From positions 310,001 through 374,000 of the forward strand of contig NZ_BLAV01000001.1 of the NCBI RefSeq assembly GCF_009617875.1: DNA of 64,000 nt, given 5' to 3'. The notes beneath the pieces are model-generated. The model had not been told where the DNA came from. It did no database searches and saw only the letters and a list, made by a program, of their open reading frames with translations. This document shows, one piece after another, positions 9,059 through 17,412 of the stretch. A program made the position numbers and the translations under genes. Source of the DNA: Prolixibacter sp. NT017 (GTDB taxonomy: Bacteria; Bacteroidota; Bacteroidia; Bacteroidales; Prolixibacteraceae). Positions within the stretch are counted from its first letter, which is position 1. Each line of letters starts with the position of its first letter.

Positions 9059-10068
9059 TGACGCGATTGATAGTCTTTGACGATTCCTTCGGTCAGCCAA
9101 TCCGCCAGTGCCTGTCGATTATCGGGGTAGATGAGTCGCTGCTGATCGCGTGTGTGGTTGATGTTCCCCATTTCGATGTAAACCGCCGTGGGGTTGGTTC
9201 GTGTGAGCATGTATAGCCGCCTGCTCGTTACGGTGCCGTTGTATCCACGATTCGGTTGGTTCTCCTTATAATTTACTTTCATGGAATGGCGCATCGCTTC
9301 GGCCAGTTGTTCACCGCTCTTGCTTTTTTCGAAGTGATAGAAGAAAAGGTCGATGTTTCGGTGCCGGTTCCGCGCATCCACATGGATGACGATGCATCGT
9401 TTATATTTGGATGACGGGTCTCGCTTGTACAGCTCATTCACCGTGGCCGCCCGTTGACGAAGCCGTTCGTTTTGGTCGAGCGGTATTTTCTGGTGTGGGT
9501 AACAATATTCATCCGAACGATTCTCTAAATAATATTCGTCGCGGATTCCGTCTTTCGGGTCACGAATAATGAAATATACTTTGGCTCCGTGTTGAATCAG
9601 CGCTCTGCCCAGTCGCAATGTGACGTCGTAGGCATATTCGTCTTCGGTTAACCGGTGCTTACCAATTTTCCCCATCGCTCCCGGATCAGGACCTCCGTGT
9701 CCGCTTACGAGGTAAAATACAGCGCCTTCCAGTTTTCGGTCCTGAATCCGCACCTTCTCGTACTCTTTACCAAACAGTGGTTCTTCGGCATACAATGTGG
9801 CTACCGGAAGCAGATAGCTTTGTCCCTCATATAAAGTATTGTTCGGCCCCAGCTTCGACTTATTCAGTTCGATGAATTTATTCAGATATTCGCCGGCAGG
9901 AAGACCATTTCTTTCCAGTAAGTTATAAATACCGTCGCCTCTTTTCGCTTTTACTTCCGGGTGGTCTGAATTCTGCGCAAAGCTATTCCCAAACCAAAAG
10001 AGAATAAAAATGGTGTGGATGGTAATACGGATGAGAATGGAGGGAGATTCGGGAATCTTTTTGTGCAT
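9055..10068 (-). CDS. N-acetylmuramoyl-L-alanine amidase (Amidase_3), exported
   Basis: The enzyme is predicted to cleave the amide bond between MurNAc and the stem peptide. The 337-aa protein has an N-terminal signal/membrane segment (about residues 10-30), a LysM-like segment (RGDGIYNLLERNGL to YEGQSYLLPV), then the zinc amidase domain: SGHGGPDPGAMG (Zn His), the following glutamate in EDEYAYDV, VIHVDARN (Zn His) and VYIEMGNINH (catalytic Glu). It is the first gene of a two-gene unit with the DCC1-like gene. Confidence 0.85.
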   Translation of the reverse strand: MHKKIPESPSILIRITIHTIFILFWFGNSFAQNSDHPEVKAKRGDGIYNLLERNGLPAGEYLNKFIELNKSKLGPNNTLYEGQSYLLPVATLYAEEPLFGKEYEKVRIQDRKLEGAVFYLVSGHGGPDPGAMGKIGKHRLTEDEYAYDVTLRLGRALIQHGAKVYFIIRDPKDGIRDEYYLENRSDEYCYPHQKIPLDQNERLRQRAATVNELYKRDPSSKYKRCIVIHVDARNRHRNIDLFFYHFEKSKSGEQLAEAMRHSMKVNYKENQPNRGYNGTVTSRRLYMLTRTNPTAVYIEMGNINHTRDQQRLIYPDNRQALADWLTEGIVKDYQSRQ

Positions 10069-10246
10069 TAGGTTGGTGCCTTTTTTAATCCTACTTCACT
10101 TTTTTGCTAAAATAACCTCAGTTTCAGACAAAATCAATACTTCTGAAGAGGTATTTACCAATTAACCTTGTTCCGTCATAAATAGTTTAGGGAATGTTTT
10201 GTTATTTTCAACCATTACAAAAATGAATAGACTTTTGTTTCCACTG

Positions 10247-11026
10247 ATGAAAATTGAACGAATGCGGAAGTTTTTCCTGTTGCTGGTATTGGCATCGGCC
10301 CTGGCATCGTGTCAGCAGCATACTGCAACTGTTGGCCAGGCACAGTATCAGAACATCAAACTGGATTCCACACTGAAGGTGTCGGCCGACCCTAAAATTC
10401 AAGCCCAAATACAACCTTATCGCGATAGCCTGGAGGCACAGATGTCCCAAAAACTTTGTGTTGCTCAGGAGGCGCTGCTTGCCGGAAGACCGGAAAGTCT
10501 GCTGGGAAATTTTGTGTCCGATTTGGTTTTGGCTGAAGGGAAAGCAATCTGTCAAGAGAAATATCCGGATGTCCATCCTGCGGTGAGCTACATGAACCGG
10601 GGAGGTTTTCGGGCACCCATCCCGAAAGGAGAAGTGACGGTAAAAAATATCTTTGAACTGATGCCTTTCGAAAATGAAGTGGTTTTGCTGAAGTTGAAAG
10701 GCAGTGATTTGCGTCGTTTGATGAATCACATGGCTTCGCGGGGCGGAGAAGGTGTTGCCGGAATGCGTTTCGGTATCCGGAAAGACAAAGCCATCAAATG
10801 TCGCGTTGACGGAGAGCCGCTGGATAACGACAAAACGTACTGGATGGTAACGAGTGATTATTTGGCCGATGGCGGTGATGGTAGCAAGACGTTATCGAAG
10901 AATCTGCAGCGGATAAATACCGGTGTGAAGCTGCGTGATCTGATTATCGCTCATATGCGGAAGCTGGGTGAAGAAGGAAAGATGGCAACAGCAAAACTCG
11001 ATGGGAGGATTTATCATGCAAAATAG
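10247..11026 (+). CDS. Lipoprotein with 5'-nucleotidase C-terminal (substrate-binding) domain
   Basis: The domain corresponds to the C-terminal, substrate-specificity half of UshA-type 5'-nucleotidases: SYMNRGGFRAPIPKGEVT, FELMPFENEV and TSDYLADGGDG. It starts with a lipoprotein signal (MRKFFLLLVLASALASC), so it should be anchored to a membrane. I chose the ATG at 10247; 10262 is also possible, and longer starts would push the signal peptide inward. It lacks the metal-binding catalytic domain, which is encoded by the next gene overlapping it by 11 bp. Confidence 0.85.
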   Translation: MKIERMRKFFLLLVLASALASCQQHTATVGQAQYQNIKLDSTLKVSADPKIQAQIQPYRDSLEAQMSQKLCVAQEALLAGRPESLLGNFVSDLVLAEGKAICQEKYPDVHPAVSYMNRGGFRAPIPKGEVTVKNIFELMPFENEVVLLKLKGSDLRRLMNHMASRGGEGVAGMRFGIRKDKAIKCRVDGEPLDNDKTYWMVTSDYLADGGDGSKTLSKNLQRINTGVKLRDLIIAHMRKLGEEGKMATAKLDGRIYHAK

Positions 11027-11936
11027 GAGAACGTTTATCAAGAACCTGGCGGCCGGCTCGGTTGGTGTAGGCTTGTTGGGAAAAGCTGCCGTTTCGCTGG
11101 CTGCTAAGAGTGATGACTACACCAAATTGAGCATTCTGCATACCAATGATTGGCACTCGCATATCGATCCGTTTCCGGCCGATGCGCCCCGTCATGCAAA
11201 CGAAGGGGGAATGGCTCGTCGTAGTGCGTTGATCAATCAAATACGAAAAGAAGAAAAGAATATTCTGCTGCTTGATGCCGGCGATGTTTTCCAGGGAACT
11301 CCCTATTTCAACTTCTATAAAGGAAAGCTGGAGTTTGAACTGATGAGCGAAGTCGGTTATGATGCAGCCACCATTGGAAACCACGAGTTCGACAATGGTT
11401 TGGAAGGAATTGACAAGCAATTGCCGCATGCGAAATTCCCGTTTATCTGCTCCAATTACGATTTTTCCGATACCATCCTTGCCGGGAAGACGATGAAGAA
11501 CAAAGTATTCGAGCGGGGAGGAATCAGGATTGGAGTATACGGACTCGGTGTTGAACTGAACGGTCTGGTGGCACCCAACAACTTTGGGAAAACCCGTTAC
11601 CTCGACCCGTTGAAGGTGGCGTTGGAACAGGAGAAATACTTACGTGAAGAACAGGGAGCGGACATGGTTGTCTGCCTCTCGCATCTGGGATACAAATACC
11701 GGGACGACAAAGTGAGCGACCAGGTGATCGCAGATAATACCTATGCTACCGATCTGATTATTGGCGGTCATACGCATACGTTCCTCGAACGTCCGGAAAT
11801 GCATACCAACAAAGCTGGCAAGCAGATTTTGGTGAACCAGGTAGGATGGGCCGGTTTGCTCCTCGGACGTATCGACTTTTACGTAACGCGCAAAGGAGAT
11901 ACCAAACCGGAATATACGGCAATCCCAATCAAGTAA
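11016..11936 (+). CDS. Metallophosphatase/5'-nucleotidase catalytic subunit, Tat-type signal
   Basis: This 306-aa protein has the calcineurin-like phosphatase domain of 5'-nucleotidases: LHTNDWHSHIDP (metal-binding D and H), LLDAGDVFQGTP, IGNHEFDNGLEG, VCLSHLGYK and IGGHTHTFLERP. The N-terminus NRRTFIKNLAAGSVG is a twin-arginine-like signal. The start at 11016 is set by GGGAGG at 11003-11008; it overlaps the upstream gene by 11 bp. Together the two genes equal one UshA, with the domain order reversed. A terminator follows. Confidence 0.88.
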   Translation: MQNRRTFIKNLAAGSVGVGLLGKAAVSLAAKSDDYTKLSILHTNDWHSHIDPFPADAPRHANEGGMARRSALINQIRKEEKNILLLDAGDVFQGTPYFNFYKGKLEFELMSEVGYDAATIGNHEFDNGLEGIDKQLPHAKFPFICSNYDFSDTILAGKTMKNKVFERGGIRIGVYGLGVELNGLVAPNNFGKTRYLDPLKVALEQEKYLREEQGADMVVCLSHLGYKYRDDKVSDQVIADNTYATDLIIGGHTHTFLERPEMHTNKAGKQILVNQVGWAGLLLGRIDFYVTRKGDTKPEYTAIPIK

Positions 11937-11962
11937 ATACAACAAAGACTGTTAAAAGATAT

Positions 11963-11991
11963 TCCCCGGCCGGAAATGGTTGGGGATTTTT
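11963..11991 (+). terminator. Terminator after the 5'-nucleotidase pair
   Basis: TCCCCGGCC pairs with GGTTGGGGA across a short loop, followed by TTTTT. Confidence 0.75.
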
Positions 11992-12038
11992 GTATGGCAA
12001 AAAGGAAGTGAGAGCGATATTCGTTTTGAAGAAGACAT

Positions 12039-12229
12039 AAAAAAACCGCATTAACCCCTAGTTGTGTAAAACCCCGATGAAACAGGATTTGAGTGCCTGA
12101 CTGGTCAGACTTCCAATGGCAGTAAAACTGCCTCCACCCGAAAGTGGAGTAAGGCCTGTCTTAGCAATCATAAGCTTACTCGGTACTATTAATAACGTTG
12201 AGTTTACCAATATACAGGAATTAATGCGG
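12039..12229 (-). ncRNA. Candidate structured non-coding RNA (~190 nt)
   Basis: No coding sequence fits here. Read on the minus strand, CCGCATTAA (12229-12221) pairs perfectly with TTAATGCGG (12054-12046), which runs straight into seven U (12045-12039), as at the end of a folded, terminated RNA. Inside, ACAGG and CCTGT (12159-12155 with 12086-12082) close a junction containing three consecutive hairpins: CTCCAC/GTGGAG (12149-12132), GGCAGT/ACTGCC (12132-12118) and CTGAC/GTCAG (12108-12097). GTAAAC and GTTTTAC could extend the outer helix. I could not match it to a named RNA family; 6S-like RNA is one possibility. The promoter was not identified. Confidence 0.45.
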
Positions 12230-12302
12230 AAACATTATTTCGTTTTCAATGAACGTTCTTAACTATCACTACATCGAAAGTACACCGCATCTCCCAATTT
12301 TC

Positions 12303-12323
12303 CAAGCGTTCGGGCGCTTTTTT
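12303..12323 (+). terminator. Terminator-like hairpin
   Basis: AAGCG-TTCGGG-CGCTT followed by a T run. No plus-strand gene ends here, so what it terminates is unclear. The rest of 12230-12500 shows nothing else. Confidence 0.45.
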
Positions 12324-12501
12324 ATGCTCATGTTCCATATTCGGAGGTAAACCTCTCTGATTCTTAAATCATTGAGAAAACCTGTTTTGCAATATTTAAC
12401 GTTTATGTTAATATGCGTACTGTAATGTACATAAAATCAACATGATGTGTTGTGATGTTAAGTTAAAGTGCAGGTGGCCGTTATTTTTTGTAAAAATTAT
12501 T

Positions 12502-12531
12502 TTGAGCAAGTGAAAATCATTTCTACATTTG
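12502..12531 (+). promoter_or_regulatory. Promoter of the tRNA-Ser/tRNA-Pro unit
   Basis: TTG at 12502-12504, a 19-nt spacer and TACATTTG at 12524-12531, 17 bp upstream of tRNA-Ser, fit the Bacteroidota promoter very well. Confidence 0.6.
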
Positions 12532-12548
12532 CAGCACCCAAAATCAAC

Positions 12549-12638
<90 letters not shown>

Positions 12639-12675
12639 CATCAGCGGATTCCTCCGGGAGTCTTTTTTTACGATT

Positions 12676-12750
12676 CGGGGTGTAGCGCAGTCCGGTTAGC
12701 GCACCTGCTTTGGGAGCAGGGGGTCCCAGGTTCGAATCCTGGTACCCCGA
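12676..12750 (+). tRNA. tRNA-Pro (anticodon TGG)
   Basis: CGGGGTG pairs with TACCCCG in the acceptor stem. The anticodon arm CCTGC-TTTGGGA-GCAGG gives TGG, and CCAGG-TTCGAAT-CCTGG is the T arm. CCA is not encoded, unlike in the neighbouring tRNA-Ser. The truncated integrase lies about 300 bp downstream, making the 3' end of this tRNA a plausible attachment site. Confidence 0.95.
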
Positions 12751-12775
12751 CGAATCAAGATTCATTCTGAATCAA

Positions 12776-12816
12776 AAGCCTGTTAATCGTATGATTAGCA
12801 GGCTTTCTTATTTTTT
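12776..12816 (+). terminator. Terminator after the tRNA pair
   Basis: AAGCCTGTTAATC pairs with GATTAGCAGGCTT around GTAT and runs into a T-rich tract. Confidence 0.8.
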
Positions 12817-13056
12817 GTCATATCAATTCAAACCATTAAAAACCGGTTGCCGTGTGAACTATAAGGTGACCTTTTTTTTGTGATTAATTTTGGTTCATCG
12901 TTGGCGCTGCATGGCTAGTAAATACTGGGTGTTTGAAAGGTTGTCGTTTGACCCGGTTTAGGTGGTTTAGATGCAGAATAGAGCGATTTAGGACACTTTT
13001 AGGTGACCTATTAGGTGACCATCCAAGTGATTTCATCTTTTTTAAAACGAATTGAT

Positions 13057-13446
13057 ATGAAAAGGAAAGTAATGACTGCTACTTTGGGCGTTCATTTTGT
13101 CATACGGAAGAGCAAGCTCATAGGGGGCAAAGCGCCTATTTATGCCCGTGTTACAGTGAATAAAGAGCGCTGTGAAATTTCTATCAAAAAATTTGTTGAT
13201 GTCAAAGTCTGGAATCCACAAAAAGGGAGGGGGCGAATCCTTGCGGATGAATACAAAAACCTTACTTTTCATCTGTCACGCCACACATTTGCCACCACCA
13301 TAACTTTATGTAATGGTGTTCCGATTGAATCGGTCGGCAAAATGCTGGGGCATTCCAAATTGAGTACAACTCAGATTTATGCAAAAGTGGTAGAGACAAA
13401 ATTGGGCAAGGAGATGAGTAAATTGAGGGATAAGCTGGGCGAATAA
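13057..13446 (+). pseudogene. Tyrosine recombinase (Bacteroidota integrase) with large internal deletion
   Basis: The 129-aa reading frame joins the N-terminal arm-binding region of a Bacteroidota integrase (MKRKVMTATLGVHFVIRKSK ... CEISIKKFVDVKVWNPQKGRG) directly to the C-terminal catalytic end (LTFHLSRHTFATTITLCNG, ESVGKMLGHSKLSTTQIYAKV with the tyrosine). A full-length integrase is about 400 aa, so roughly 250 residues, including the core-binding domain and first catalytic arginine, are missing while the frame is kept. It cannot be a working recombinase. GGTGACC motifs at about 12867, 13002 and 13014 may be attachment-site remains. Confidence 0.8.
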
Positions 13447-13600
13447 GTATTGAATTTAAAGAATGATTTTTCTTCATATAGAAGAAGGACTCTGCAATGA
13501 ATGTCAGCCGATGACGATTATGGTTTTGATGACTTTTTGAGCTGTTTTTTGTTGACTTGTAACTGTCGGTTTTTGTTTCCTTTTTTTCGGTACAATTTCT

Positions 13601-13849
13601 TTAGTGAACCATTGGCGCTTTTGAAATTGGAATCTCAATTGGAAGATTACACCGTCTTTTGGTGGGTGAGGGATATGTTTTGGAATTTTTCCCGGGAAGT
13701 GACGTCTTCTTTGAAACCTGACTTTCACTAGGCTCACCCCCGCATGGTTTAGAGTTGGACAGCTTAAATAACATGCAGAAAACACATATCATGGTAACTA
13801 GCAAAATAATATGGAGAACTAATTTTTTGAATCGGATTTGTTCTTTCAT
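13601..13849 (-). CDS. Small hypothetical membrane protein
   Basis: The 82-aa frame has one strong hydrophobic helix (LVLHIILLVTMICVFCMLF, about residues 10-28) after a basic N-terminus, then a polar tail. A second frame overlapping its 3' end continues with basic residues to 13504, so it may be a frameshifted longer gene. No family recognised. The rest of 13447-13989 shows nothing else. Confidence 0.3.
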   Translation of the reverse strand: MKEQIRFKKLVLHIILLVTMICVFCMLFKLSNSKPCGGEPSESQVSKKTSLPGKNSKTYPSPTKRRCNLPIEIPISKAPMVH

Positions 13850-13989
13850 TGCGGTAATTCCAATTCGAAATATGGATATAGAGTCATAACTCCACTTGAT
13901 GTGAGTCAAGAATTAGACGGGGTGATTAATAATTGAAATTAAAATGCGGGATGCGGATATAAAAGAATCTCTTTTTAATATTCTGCTTG

Positions 13990-14598
13990 CTAGCGGATAA
14001 TCGTGCGAAATGTCAGATTTATTCTGGGTTGATGAACCTTTCTCATTTTAGGTAAACTGTGTAACCAGTGAGTCTGAGTCTCATCTTTCATGATTAAAAG
14101 ACTACCATGCGCTAAAGCGAAGGAGAGTTTTTCTTTTGTGTGTTTGTGTTTTAAGCTGAATTTGCGTTCAGCGCCGAAGCTCAAAGAAGCAATGGTGCCG
14201 TTCTTTTTTAAATCTTTTTCAGCATCACTGTGCCAGGCCATCCCTTCTTCACCTGAGTGATACAGATTTAGTAAACAAGAATTGAATTTCTCGTTTATTT
14301 TATTCTCAACAAGAGCTTTGAGTTCCAGTAGTTCGTTTGTCCAGGACAAAGCCCGGCGTGTTACACCGGAGTAAGCATAGTCATAATTTTCATCTCCATA
14401 CCATGCTACTTCTCTTTTTGTCAGAAGGTGTTTCCCATATACTATAGCTTCATCATGCTTCCACTGAATTGAGGTCAGCAGATATCGCAGGTAATCGTCG
14501 GCCTTCTGCTTTGACAGTATTCTACCAAAGTAATTCACGGTTCCGTCTTTGGGCAGAAGGTTTTTATTCTCGTTGATCAGTGTGTTGAACAAATCCAT
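13990..14598 (-). CDS. alkB: AlkB-like 2OG-Fe(II) dioxygenase (DNA/RNA dealkylation)
   Basis: AlkB oxidatively removes methyl groups from 1-methyladenine and 3-methylcytosine using Fe(II) and 2-oxoglutarate. The 202-aa protein has NLYHSGEEGMAWHSDAE (HxD iron ligands), the later histidine in HWLHSLPK and the 2OG-binding arginines in RINLTFR, as in ALKBH2/3-type enzymes. The start at 14598 (MDLFNTLINEN) is preferred over the upstream ATG; it overlaps the preceding Ada-like gene by 22 bp, indicating a tight operon. It is the last gene of the alkylation-repair cluster. Confidence 0.9.
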   Translation of the reverse strand: MDLFNTLINENKNLLPKDGTVNYFGRILSKQKADDYLRYLLTSIQWKHDEAIVYGKHLLTKREVAWYGDENYDYAYSGVTRRALSWTNELLELKALVENKINEKFNSCLLNLYHSGEEGMAWHSDAEKDLKKNGTIASLSFGAERKFSLKHKHTKEKLSFALAHGSLLIMKDETQTHWLHSLPKMRKVHQPRINLTFRTIIR

Positions 14599-14822
14599 TT
14601 GTGATATTCTTTCTTCATGCAATTTCCACAAGGCCTGTACCCCCTTTCGAGGGCTTCCTGTTCGGAAGTAAAAAACAGACGATTTTCCTGTTTCATCTTT
14701 TTACCAGAGGAACAGGAAAGTGTTCCGTAGATTTTTAATTTTCCGTTACCGGCAAATGTGAGTTCATGATGTCTAATCTTTGAGTGCAAACTGGCCTTGT
14801 CTATTTCTGTGTGCCGGATCAT
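14577..14822 (-). CDS. Stand-alone Ada metal-binding-domain protein
   Basis: The 81-aa protein matches the zinc domain at the N-terminus of Ada (KLKIYGTLSCSSGKKMKQEN, ALERGYRPCGNCMKK). Ada normally uses four cysteines; here RPCGNC supplies two and LSC a third, but the position of the methyl-accepting Cys38 (IxC in Ada) is occupied by Gly in IYG. It is therefore unlikely to accept methyl groups from phosphotriesters in the Ada manner. It sits between the 2OG oxygenase (4 bp) and alkB (overlap), so it belongs to the repair operon. Confidence 0.75.
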   Translation of the reverse strand: MIRHTEIDKASLHSKIRHHELTFAGNGKLKIYGTLSCSSGKKMKQENRLFFTSEQEALERGYRPCGNCMKKEYHKWICSTH

Positions 14823-14825
14823 GAG

Positions 14826-15539
14826 CTAAGACTGTGCATCATGAAATATGATTCCTAATGTATGTCTTTTCCCTGAATGTAATTCACTGACACCGTGTTT
14901 CATTGCAGCCCTGTAATATCCGTTGTTCCCCTTCGCCGGACGGAAATTGGTCGGAAATATCAGCATATCGCCTTTTCGAGGCGTTAAAACAATCGCCTTT
15001 GATTGAGCTCTGGGAGTTTGTTGGATCAATACGAATTCACCTCCTTCGTAATCCATACCTGGTTCATTAAGGAATAAGACCAGCTGCATCGGAAAGTAAA
15101 CTTCACCGTATAAATCCTGATGCATGGTATTGAATCCGCCTTTTTCGTAGCGCAATATTAGCGGAGTTGGCTTGTCCTGACGATTGTCGAGACAAAGCTT
15201 CCGTAAATCGTCTAATGCTGACGGGAAAGATTTCCCGGTCCGGAGAACTCGCATCCAGGAATTGGCAATAGGAGCAAGATAGGGATATACCTTGCTTCTG
15301 ATTGTTTCGATTAAATCGGGCAGTGGATAATCGAAGTATTTGTATTCACCTAGACCAAACCGGTGACGGGCCATTACTACTTTTTTACGATAGCCTTCGG
15401 GTTGGTCATAAAGAGCCAGCAATGTTTTACAGGATTCTTTGGATAAGAATTTTGAAATAATTGCGTATCCTTTCTGATGAAGTTCTTCGCCAACAGTCGG
15501 CCAGTCGATTTTGTCTATTCTTTTTTCAATCGGTTTCAT
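14826..15539 (-). CDS. 2OG-Fe(II) oxygenase
   Basis: The 237-aa protein has TMHQDLYGEVYFPMQLVLFL, with the HxD iron ligands, followed by the distal histidine in MKHGVSEL and the 2OG-binding arginine in GKRHTLGI. It is a prolyl-hydroxylase-like double-stranded beta-helix enzyme. Its place directly after the Ada methyltransferase and before the Ada zinc-domain and alkB genes suggests a role in alkylation repair, but the substrate is unknown. Start chosen at MKPIEKRIDK (15539); an ATG at 15560 is possible. Confidence 0.8.
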   Translation of the reverse strand: MKPIEKRIDKIDWPTVGEELHQKGYAIISKFLSKESCKTLLALYDQPEGYRKKVVMARHRFGLGEYKYFDYPLPDLIETIRSKVYPYLAPIANSWMRVLRTGKSFPSALDDLRKLCLDNRQDKPTPLILRYEKGGFNTMHQDLYGEVYFPMQLVLFLNEPGMDYEGGEFVLIQQTPRAQSKAIVLTPRKGDMLIFPTNFRPAKGNNGYYRAAMKHGVSELHSGKRHTLGIIFHDAQS

Positions 15540-15620
15540 TATATCCCTTTTTATCGACAAGAATTTGATGGTGTAAAGGCGAGACGAAATAATTGTTATG
15601 GAAATCCGAATCTTACTCGA

Positions 15621-16463
15621 TTAATCATTTAGTTTGGCTGCCTCCCAGCCAATAATCGCCGATTTTCGCGCTGTTCCCCAGCGGTAACCGCTTAGCATTC
15701 CCGTGGATTGAATTACTCTGTGGCATGGGATCAAGTAGGCTACGGGATTTTTCCCAATTGCAGAGCCGACACCTCTGGAGGCTGTAGGCTGCTCGATCTC
15801 GCGGGCTATATTCCCATACGTGGACAATCTTCCCAACGGAATTTTCAGTAACGACTCCCATACTTTTAACTGGAACTTCGTTCCTTTCAGATGGAGTTTG
15901 ACCTCGTTCAGTTTACTCCAGTCACGAGTGAAAATATTCAGTGCATTTTCCTGAATTAAATCAGTATTTTGCCGGAATAGCGCATTGGGAAACTGATTTT
16001 GTAAAATCGCAAATGCGCCTGTCTGCTTTTCATAAAATGATAGATGACAAATACCCTTGGGGGTTGAAGCAACCAGGATATTACCAAAAGGGCTTTCGGC
16101 AAAACTGTAATTAATATGAAGTTTCTCTCCGCCATTTTTATATTCAGCAGGCGTCATACCTTCAATCGAAACAAAAAGATCATGAAGTCTACCGGTTCCT
16201 GAAAGGCCTGTTTCAAAAGCCGTATCGAACAGCGTAGCCCGATTTTCTCTCAATAGTTTTTTAGCATACTCAACGCTCGTGTATTGTAGGAACTTCTTTG
16301 GGGTCGTCCCCGCCCATTCAGCGAAAAGCCGTTGAAAATGAAAGGGGCTGAGATGAACTTGCTCTGCAATTTCTTCGAGGCTGGGTTGTTTCCTGAAATT
16401 ATTTCTTAAGAAATGAATGGCCTCTTCAATTCGGGCGTAATTGTAGGTTTCTTGCTTTTCCAT
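15621..16463 (-). CDS. ada: AraC-type regulator fused to O6-methylguanine-DNA methyltransferase (Ada lacking the zinc domain)
   Basis: The 280-aa protein combines an N-terminal AraC helix-turn-helix pair (about residues 5-105, SLEEIAEQVHLSPFHFQRLF) with a C-terminal MGMT domain carrying the active site PCHRV (in AYLIPCHRVIQ) and GYRWGTARK. It repairs O6-methylguanine by transferring the methyl group to its own cysteine and probably activates the operon. The usual N-terminal Ada zinc domain is absent; a separate gene two positions downstream encodes one. Start at MEKQETYNYA. Confidence 0.9.
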   Translation of the reverse strand: MEKQETYNYARIEEAIHFLRNNFRKQPSLEEIAEQVHLSPFHFQRLFAEWAGTTPKKFLQYTSVEYAKKLLRENRATLFDTAFETGLSGTGRLHDLFVSIEGMTPAEYKNGGEKLHINYSFAESPFGNILVASTPKGICHLSFYEKQTGAFAILQNQFPNALFRQNTDLIQENALNIFTRDWSKLNEVKLHLKGTKFQLKVWESLLKIPLGRLSTYGNIAREIEQPTASRGVGSAIGKNPVAYLIPCHRVIQSTGMLSGYRWGTARKSAIIGWEAAKLND

Positions 16464-16513
16464 GATTTTATTATTTGCCAGTTTCTGATACAAACATCGG
16501 AAAGCTCAAATCG

Positions 16514-16699
16514 TCATACTACCCGAATCTTGCTATTATTCACCTTTCTCACAAACAACCAGTTTTTGGTAGATAAAACCTTTGCGGGGCTTACCTGGTT
16601 ATCCGGAATTTCTGTAAATTTCCAGGAAACTCCTTCCGGGACATCGGAATAGGAAGAAATGCTCGGCGCTTTCTTTAATGAAGTTTCAGAACGGAAAAT
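16514..16699 (-). pseudogene. C-terminal remnant of an unidentified protein
   Basis: A minus-strand frame without a start codon encodes about 61 residues of normal composition (for example SSYSDVPEGVSWKFTEIP and KNWLFVRKVNNSKIRVV) ending in TGA at 16514. It sits between the ada and doxX genes and looks like the tail of a deleted gene. I do not recognise the family. Confidence 0.3.
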
Positions 16700-16708
16700 T
16701 ATGTTCCT

Positions 16709-17092
16709 TTAGATGCTCATTGGCCATGGCTGTGGTACGAAAAGGAGCATTGTCAAGCATCCTGCAAGCGCCAGATTTTTGGTGAAATTTATTCTCTCGG
16801 TCATTCTGGTCATCGGGTCCTTGAATCTCCAGAATGTATGTACAGTTAACGTTACGGGCAGGAGGAACATGATTAATGAAACCACGCCGAAGTCTGGTTC
16901 AAAACCTGTAAGAATGCTTGAGCCGCCCAACAATAATAACACACCTCCTGCGATGACCGCTGTTCCCGCCATTGGTACTCCCCTCGATTTAGCAAAATTG
17001 CTAACCATATTGAACTGAAAAAAATGATGACTTGCATTTTCCAAAAAGTAGATGCCTACAACTACTCTTGCGACTAAAAACAGTATTTCCAT
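16709..17092 (-). CDS. DoxX family membrane protein
   Basis: The 127-aa protein has four hydrophobic segments and the DoxX pattern: VVGIYFLENASHHFF, GVPMAGTAVIAGGVLLLLGG, SLIMFLLPVTLTVHTFW and NFTKNLALAGCLTMLL. DoxX-like proteins are associated with membrane redox or thiol metabolism. An inverted repeat lies 50 bp upstream. Family assignment good, role unknown. Confidence 0.82.
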   Translation of the reverse strand: MEILFLVARVVVGIYFLENASHHFFQFNMVSNFAKSRGVPMAGTAVIAGGVLLLLGGSSILTGFEPDFGVVSLIMFLLPVTLTVHTFWRFKDPMTRMTERINFTKNLALAGCLTMLLFVPQPWPMSI

Positions 17093-17142
17093 CTTGAATT
17101 TCTCGGTTTAACAGTGAAAATTTTGATGATATTTTTTGCGTC

Positions 17143-17159
17143 ATTGCCTTTCAGGCAAT
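17143..17159 (-). promoter_or_regulatory. Inverted repeat upstream of doxX
   Basis: ATTGCCT-TTC-AGGCAAT is a perfect 7-bp inverted repeat about 50 bp before doxX. A regulator site is possible; no promoter could be placed relative to it. Nothing else is seen in 17160-17412. Confidence 0.3.
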
Positions 17160-17412
17160 ATTTATGATTGATGAGGTGTTATTCTATCTATTATCACGAA
17201 GTTGGGTATTGGTTCCAGTGTTTCAATTAGAGGTTGAACCTGTGGGTATCGTTCTTGCTTGGTGTTATATGGGAAATGTGTGTCCCACATGACGCACACT
17301 AAAACATACACTTTTAATCTTTATGGATAGCACAACTTTTTGTTTCATTTTTTATGTGAAATTTGTTTAATGCCAAATAAAATTTTGTCAATCCTTTTTT
17401 GAGTCTATGAAG

